A stretch of DNA of 10,004 bases from Ruminococcus sp. UBA7013 (lineage in GTDB: Bacteria > Bacillota > Clostridia > Oscillospirales > Ruminococcaceae), in NCBI GenBank assembly GCA_002449585.1, contig DJXD01000132.1, forward strand, positions 1 through 10,004, given 5' to 3'. Below the pieces are notes generated by a model that had not been told where the DNA came from, did no database searches, and saw only the letters and a list, made by a program, of their open reading frames with translations. Of the stretch, positions 6,280 to 10,004 are shown piece after piece; the first letter of the stretch is position 1; each line of letters opens with the position of its first letter. The translations under genes were made by a program, and so were the position numbers.

Positions 6280-7003
6280 GCAAATTCCCTTTCTGCAAAT
6301 ATAAAAGATATTCTATATTGCCTGATCCGCCTTTTATGGGCGATTCACAGGAAGATTTGACCAGAAAGCCGATCTGACTGGCAAATTCTGAAATTTCATG
6401 CAGTACTTGCTTTCTGATTTTTTCAGACTTCACAACGCCCTGTTTATTCAAAGCAGATTTTCCAGCTTCAAACTGCGGTTTGACCAGAGCGATGCATTCC
6501 GCCTGATCATGCAAAAGTCTGTATGCTGATGGGAGAACCAAACGGAGAGATATAAAAGATACGTCAATGCTACAAAAATCAGGAATTTCAGGAAGCGTTT
6601 CCACATTCCGGATATCTGTATTTTCCATGTTGATCACCTGCGCATGCGTTTTTAAGCTTTCCGCCAGCTGATCATGGCCAACATCAACAGCAAATATTTT
6701 CTTTGCGCCATGTTGTAACATACAATCTGTAAATCCTCCTGTAGATGCGCCAATATCCAAACAGATCCGCCCTGTCAGGCTGATGTGAAATATGGCAACT
6801 GCGCCTTCCAGTTTCAAGCCGCCTCTTCCAACATAGGGGAGATCTTCTAATTCTAAACAATCTGTTTCTGATACTAGTGCAGATGGTTTAGTACAAATTT
6901 CATGATTAAGAAGAACGTTTCCGCTTTTTAATAATAATTTCGCACGGGAGCGGCTTTGGCATAATCCTCGCTCCATCAATGCGATGTCAATCCTTATGGC
7001 CAT
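6272..7003 (-). CDS. tlyA: TlyA family 2'-O-ribose rRNA methyltransferase
   Basis: An S4-domain plus FtsJ-like SAM methyltransferase; TlyA in mycobacteria methylates ribose in 16S and 23S rRNA, and loss gives capreomycin resistance. With the ATG at 7003 it has 243 residues, a little short of the usual ~270. The S4 domain covers about 4–55 (RIDIALMERGLCQSRSRAKLLL). The linker has the hallmark YVGRGGLKLE (57–66). SAM motif I is DIGASTGGFTDCML (83–96), followed by VDVGHDQL (106–113), DVSFISL (147–153) and LVKPQFEAGK (173–182). An in-frame reading back to 7075 exists, but conservation begins at the chosen start. There is no ribosome site: the start lies inside dxs (17-nt overlap, different frame), so translation is probably coupled to dxs termination. 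Confidence 0.93.
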   Translation of the reverse strand: MAIRIDIALMERGLCQSRSRAKLLLKSGNVLLNHEICTKPSALVSETDCLELEDLPYVGRGGLKLEGAVAIFHISLTGRICLDIGASTGGFTDCMLQHGAKKIFAVDVGHDQLAESLKTHAQVINMENTDIRNVETLPEIPDFCSIDVSFISLRLVLPSAYRLLHDQAECIALVKPQFEAGKSALNKQGVVKSEKIRKQVLHEISEFASQIGFLVKSSCESPIKGGSGNIEYLLYLQKGNLHE

Positions 7004-8876
7004 AAGCATAAATATATCGACAGACTGCATGGGCAGATAATTCAGATTTTTCAAGAAGAGCCTGCACAGAGGCATGTTTCAGAAAACAGTCTGCCGAAAT
7101 TCTTACATAGCGTCCTGAAAATCCATACTGTGCCAGCAAAGAGCCGAAAATAGTCGAAATGCCACCGTAGCCGCTACTTTCTTCAAAAAACATGACAACC
7201 CTGTATTGCAGGGCTTTTTCTACTAATTCTTCCACTACAGGAAAAATTCTTGTCAGTTTGAGCAGATCCGTTCGATAGCCAATTTTTTCACAGGCACAGT
7301 GTGCTTCCCATAAAGATTGATACACTCGGCCATAAGAAATTAAAAGCATATCAGAATCATTATCAATAAATTGATAATCTGTATTCAGGTGCGTTTTTGG
7401 AAATTTCATGTTATTATCATTTCCCCGTGGATACCGCACAGCAGTCAGGCCAATATCTTCCTGAATTGCACGTCTCATGCATAAATGCAATTCTTCATAA
7501 CATGCAGGAGAATAAATAACTACGCCCGGCACAGATGTCAGCATTGGGACATCAAACATTCCTTGATGTGTCTCTCCATCTTCGCCGACGATTCCCGCTC
7601 GATCAATGCCAAGTACTACATGTAAATTACTGATGGCGACATCATGCAAAAGCTGATCATAGGCTCTTTGCAGAAATGTTGAATATACGGCAAATACCGG
7701 GATCATTCCGGCAGATGCCAGCCCGGCCGCAAAGGTAACAGCATGTTGTTCTGCAATGCCGACATCATAGAAGCGTTCCGGAAAGGTTTCTTGAAAATAT
7801 TGCAGTCCTGTGCCATAAGTCATGGCCGCCGTGACAGCGCAGATTCTCTGATCCTGCTTTGCAAGAGCGGTTAATTCTTTTCCGAATTCATCAGAATAGC
7901 AGCCGCTTCCCGATACTTCCGGATTTCCGGTGATAATATCAAATCTGGATACCCCATGAAATTGACTCGGATTTTTTTCTGCTGGCAGGTAGCCTTTGCC
8001 TTTGACAGTATTCACATGAATAAATACAGGGGCTTCATAGCGTTTTGCTGTGCGGAGCACTTCTTCCAGTTCCTGTAAATTATGCCCATCCACAGGGCCT
8101 AAATATACAAATCCGAACTGCTCAAACATCGTGGCTTGCTGGAATACGATTCTTTTGAAGCTGTCCTTTGTTCGTTTGAGGACTTTGACCGCTGGGATGC
8201 CGAGCGCAGGATTGCTCATCAAATTCTTTTCAAGCTGCTGTTTCTTTAGAACATAGCTTTCACTTTCCCGGATCGAACGCAGATAGCCGGAAATTGCACC
8301 TACATTCCCGGAAATAGACATATTATTATCATTCAGAATAACGATCAGATTTTTCATTTTTTTCTTGCCGCCATTATTCAGCCCTTCAAAAGCCATTCCT
8401 CCGGTCAGTGCGCCGTCACCGATTACGGCAATCACATGATGGTCATCCCCTTTCATGCGCATGGCTTCTGCAATGCCGCAGGCAACGGAGATAGAAGTAC
8501 TGCTATGCCCACTGATGAAAATATCATGTTCTGATTCTTCTGGTTTTGGAAATCCGGCAAGGCCGTTTTCTTTTCGAATCGTAGCAAATTGTTTGGCTCG
8601 GCCTGTCAGGATTTTATGTGCATAACATTGATGACCAACATCCCAGATAATTTTATCTTTGGGGGATTCAAATATTCTATGCAAAGCCATTGTTAATTCT
8701 ACCGTTCCCAGATTTGAGGCTAGATGACCGCCGTTTTTAGAAATAACTCTGACCATCAAACTCCGGATTTCTTTGGCCAGTTTCCGGCACTGATAAAAAT
8801 TCAGCTTTTTGAGATCCTGCGGCAGATTGAGTTCACTGAGAGTATATTCTCTTGCTTCCTGATTTGTTATATTCAT
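6987..8876 (-). CDS. dxs: 1-deoxy-D-xylulose-5-phosphate synthase
   Basis: First enzyme of the MEP isoprenoid pathway: a thiamine-diphosphate transketolase-like enzyme joining pyruvate and glyceraldehyde 3-phosphate. With ATG at 8876 it has 629 residues, about the family norm. GHSSTSIS (123–130) and GDGALTGGM (154–162) with LNDNNMSIS (181–189) form the ThDP/metal site. The second pyrimidine domain has YDVGIAEQHAVT (370–381) with the catalytic-type glutamate E376, then DRAGIVGEDGETHQG (425–439). The C-terminal transketolase domain ends at 629. The first ~20 residues extend beyond the usual LNLPQDLKKL start. GTG at 8885 is an alternative start; ATG is chosen because GAG lies 8 nt before it. It overlaps tlyA by 17 nt and follows the PAP2-like gene by 30 nt. 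Confidence 0.97.
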   Translation of the reverse strand: MNITNQEAREYTLSELNLPQDLKKLNFYQCRKLAKEIRSLMVRVISKNGGHLASNLGTVELTMALHRIFESPKDKIIWDVGHQCYAHKILTGRAKQFATIRKENGLAGFPKPEESEHDIFISGHSSTSISVACGIAEAMRMKGDDHHVIAVIGDGALTGGMAFEGLNNGGKKKMKNLIVILNDNNMSISGNVGAISGYLRSIRESESYVLKKQQLEKNLMSNPALGIPAVKVLKRTKDSFKRIVFQQATMFEQFGFVYLGPVDGHNLQELEEVLRTAKRYEAPVFIHVNTVKGKGYLPAEKNPSQFHGVSRFDIITGNPEVSGSGCYSDEFGKELTALAKQDQRICAVTAAMTYGTGLQYFQETFPERFYDVGIAEQHAVTFAAGLASAGMIPVFAVYSTFLQRAYDQLLHDVAISNLHVVLGIDRAGIVGEDGETHQGMFDVPMLTSVPGVVIYSPACYEELHLCMRRAIQEDIGLTAVRYPRGNDNNMKFPKTHLNTDYQFIDNDSDMLLISYGRVYQSLWEAHCACEKIGYRTDLLKLTRIFPVVEELVEKALQYRVVMFFEESSGYGGISTIFGSLLAQYGFSGRYVRISADCFLKHASVQALLEKSELSAHAVCRYIYAYGHKD

Positions 8877-8906
8877 AAATATCACTCGTTTATCTTTCCA
8901 ATTCTG

Positions 8907-9338
8907 TCAAAGCGGCATCAGCGCACCGATCACAATGCCCAGTACTGCGCCGCAGAATACCTGCAATGGCGTATGGCCAAGCAGTTCTTTAAATTCTGTC
9001 ACTCGTTCCTCTTCTTCCTGTGAAAATAGCCGCTGTGCAATTTCATTCAGCTGTTTGGCATGTTTTCCGGCTTCGAGCCGCACATTGGCGGCATCATACA
9101 TAACAATGGCCGCTAACATGAACATAATGCCAAATGCGGTAGAAGTCCAGCCTTCCACTCTTCCGGAAGAGATCAAGGCCGCACATACCATGGAAGAATG
9201 AGAGCTGGGCATTCCGCCTGAACCATAAAGCCGCTCAACATTAAGTTTTGTATTCTGCATGAAAAACAAAATGAACTTCAGAACCTGCGCCGAAGCCCAT
9301 CCCAGAACACCAGCGCATAAAATAGGATTATATATCAT
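8907..9338 (-). CDS. Divergent PAP2 family (YuiD/DUF212-like) membrane protein
   Basis: A 143-residue integral membrane protein. Hydrophobic segments lie near 6–27, 48–58, 67–81 and 126–141. The family signature GGMPSSHSSM (41–50) holds the Ser/His pair resembling the acid phosphatase PAP2 motif. YDAANVRLEAGKHA (81–94) and FKELLGHTPLQVFCG (116–130) complete the divergent PAP2 pattern; the last contains the second histidine (H122). The usual PAP2 lysine/arginine motif is diverged, so phosphatase activity on lipid phosphates is only an inference, though a place between ispA and dxs fits isoprenoid diphosphate metabolism. ATG at 9338; only a weak AGTGAAG precedes it. Gap to ispA is 25 nt. Confidence 0.92.
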   Translation of the reverse strand: MIYNPILCAGVLGWASAQVLKFILFFMQNTKLNVERLYGSGGMPSSHSSMVCAALISSGRVEGWTSTAFGIMFMLAAIVMYDAANVRLEAGKHAKQLNEIAQRLFSQEEEERVTEFKELLGHTPLQVFCGAVLGIVIGALMPL

Positions 9339-9363
9339 GGATTTGTCTTCACTTTCTAATTAA

Positions 9364-10004
9364 TTACTGTATCCGTGTCAGAAGCAGATCAGTCAATGCA
9401 TGTAAAAAGCAGGTATCTCCTGAGGAATCAAACATGGTGAGGAATTCATGTGCCTGTGCAGTGAGTTTTTCTGCACGAGTGCGAACAGCATCCACGCCCA
9501 GCAGGGTGACAAATGTTGTTTTATGTTCTTCGGCATCACTGCCGACAGGTTTGCCAAGCTGTTCCGTTGTGCTGGTGACATCCAGAATATCATCAATCAT
9601 TTGAAAGGCAAGTCCGAGGGTTTCCCCATAATTGCCAGCGGCACGGATCTGTTCCGGAGAACCACCTCCACAGATACAGCCAATTTGGCAAGCCGCTTTG
9701 ATCAATGCGCCAGTTTTGCCAAGACACATGATTTCTAATTCTTCCAGCGTAACATGTTCCTGTGTTTCAAATTGCATATCCAGCATTTGTCCGCCGATCA
9801 TGCCGCCAGCACCTTCCTGTTCGGAAAGAATTTGAATAATCTGGAGTTTTTGTTCTGATGATAGATTTGAATCTGATGCGAGCAGACCAAATGGCGCACA
9901 GATCAGGGCATCTCCGGCAAGAATGGCGGTTGCTTCTCCAAATGCTTTATGACAGGAAGGTTTTCCTCTCCGGAGATCATCATTATCCATAGCAGGCAGA
10001 TCAT
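9364..10004 (-). CDS. ispA: Polyprenyl (farnesyl/geranyl) diphosphate synthase, N-terminus outside window
   Basis: A class I trans-isoprenyl diphosphate synthase that condenses IPP with DMAPP/GPP. The frame continues past the window edge upstream: the edge reads D-L-P-A-M-D-N-D-D-L-R-R-G-K-P, the end of the first Asp-rich motif (DDLPxMD). The second motif DDILD is at 9580–9594, followed by GKPVGSDAEEHKTTFVTLLG, typical of bacterial IspA. About 213 of an expected ~290 residues are visible; the start must lie beyond 10004, and the internal ATG at 9990 is not it. EGAGGMIGGQMLDM is the usual central helix. Chain length (C10, C15 or C20) cannot be set without the residues before the first motif. 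It leads the run to the PAP2-like gene and dxs. Confidence 0.97.
   Translation of the reverse strand, partial: DLPAMDNDDLRRGKPSCHKAFGEATAILAGDALICAPFGLLASDSNLSSEQKLQIIQILSEQEGAGGMIGGQMLDMQFETQEHVTLEELEIMCLGKTGALIKAACQIGCICGGGSPEQIRAAGNYGETLGLAFQMIDDILDVTSTTEQLGKPVGSDAEEHKTTFVTLLGVDAVRTRAEKLTAQAHEFLTMFDSSGDTCFLHALTDLLLTRIQ

Noticed and set aside
7004..7075. Longer tlyA start at 7075 giving 267 residues
   Set aside because: The extra 24 residues (MPLCRLFLKN…) lie wholly inside dxs and do not match the S4 domain start, which begins at RIDIALMERG just after the ATG at 7003.
9393..9596. Second minus-strand frame of 67 residues within ispA
   Set aside because: Out of frame with ispA, which has its second Asp-rich motif and following GKPVGSDA in the same stretch.
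1..10004. CRISPR array, tRNA/rRNA genes, phage or toxin-antitoxin module
   Set aside because: No spaced direct repeats, no cloverleaf-like or rRNA-like segments, and no phage or toxin motifs were found on either strand by eye.

Overview
The window looks like chromosomal DNA from a low-to-mid-GC Firmicute. A Clostridia member of the Ruminococcus/Oscillospiraceae type is the best guess, an inference from the Shine-Dalgarno-rich gene starts, a T-box leader in front of tyrS, and the gene order ispA–dxs–tlyA–nadK–recN. All chromosomal protein genes lie on the minus strand, so transcription runs from right to left. Only the transposon remnant at the far left reads on the plus strand.

Right and centre (about 10004 to 2685): one tightly packed operon-like run. 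It holds ispA (start outside the window), a divergent-PAP2 membrane protein, dxs, tlyA, a membrane-anchored metallophosphoesterase, nadK, recN and a 57-residue hypothetical gene. Gaps are 3 to about 30 nt, or the genes overlap. DXS feeds the MEP isoprenoid pathway and IspA elongates its products to farnesyl/geranyl diphosphate. The PAP2-like protein may act on lipid phosphates. TlyA is an rRNA ribose methyltransferase, NadK makes NADP (used by the MEP pathway and elsewhere), and RecN is an SMC-like repair protein.

Middle-left (2684 to 201): a near-consensus promoter starts five bases past the 57-residue gene. It drives a tyrosine-type T-box riboswitch (specifier UAC, terminator and antiterminator both readable), then a small exported or membrane-anchored 91-residue protein, tyrS, and an AlkD-type DNA glycosylase gene whose start overlaps the end of tyrS. 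A hairpin at 159–190 closes the unit.

Left edge (1 to 115): the right end of an IS200/IS605-family (TnpB) element, with the last codons of tnpB, a structured omega-RNA-like region and the terminal GC-rich hairpin. I see no CRISPR array, tRNA, rRNA or phage genes. No clearly new system is present. The most interesting items are the T-box-controlled small exported protein, the readable omega-RNA end with its predicted guide, and the AT-rich alkD gene beside the transposon scar.
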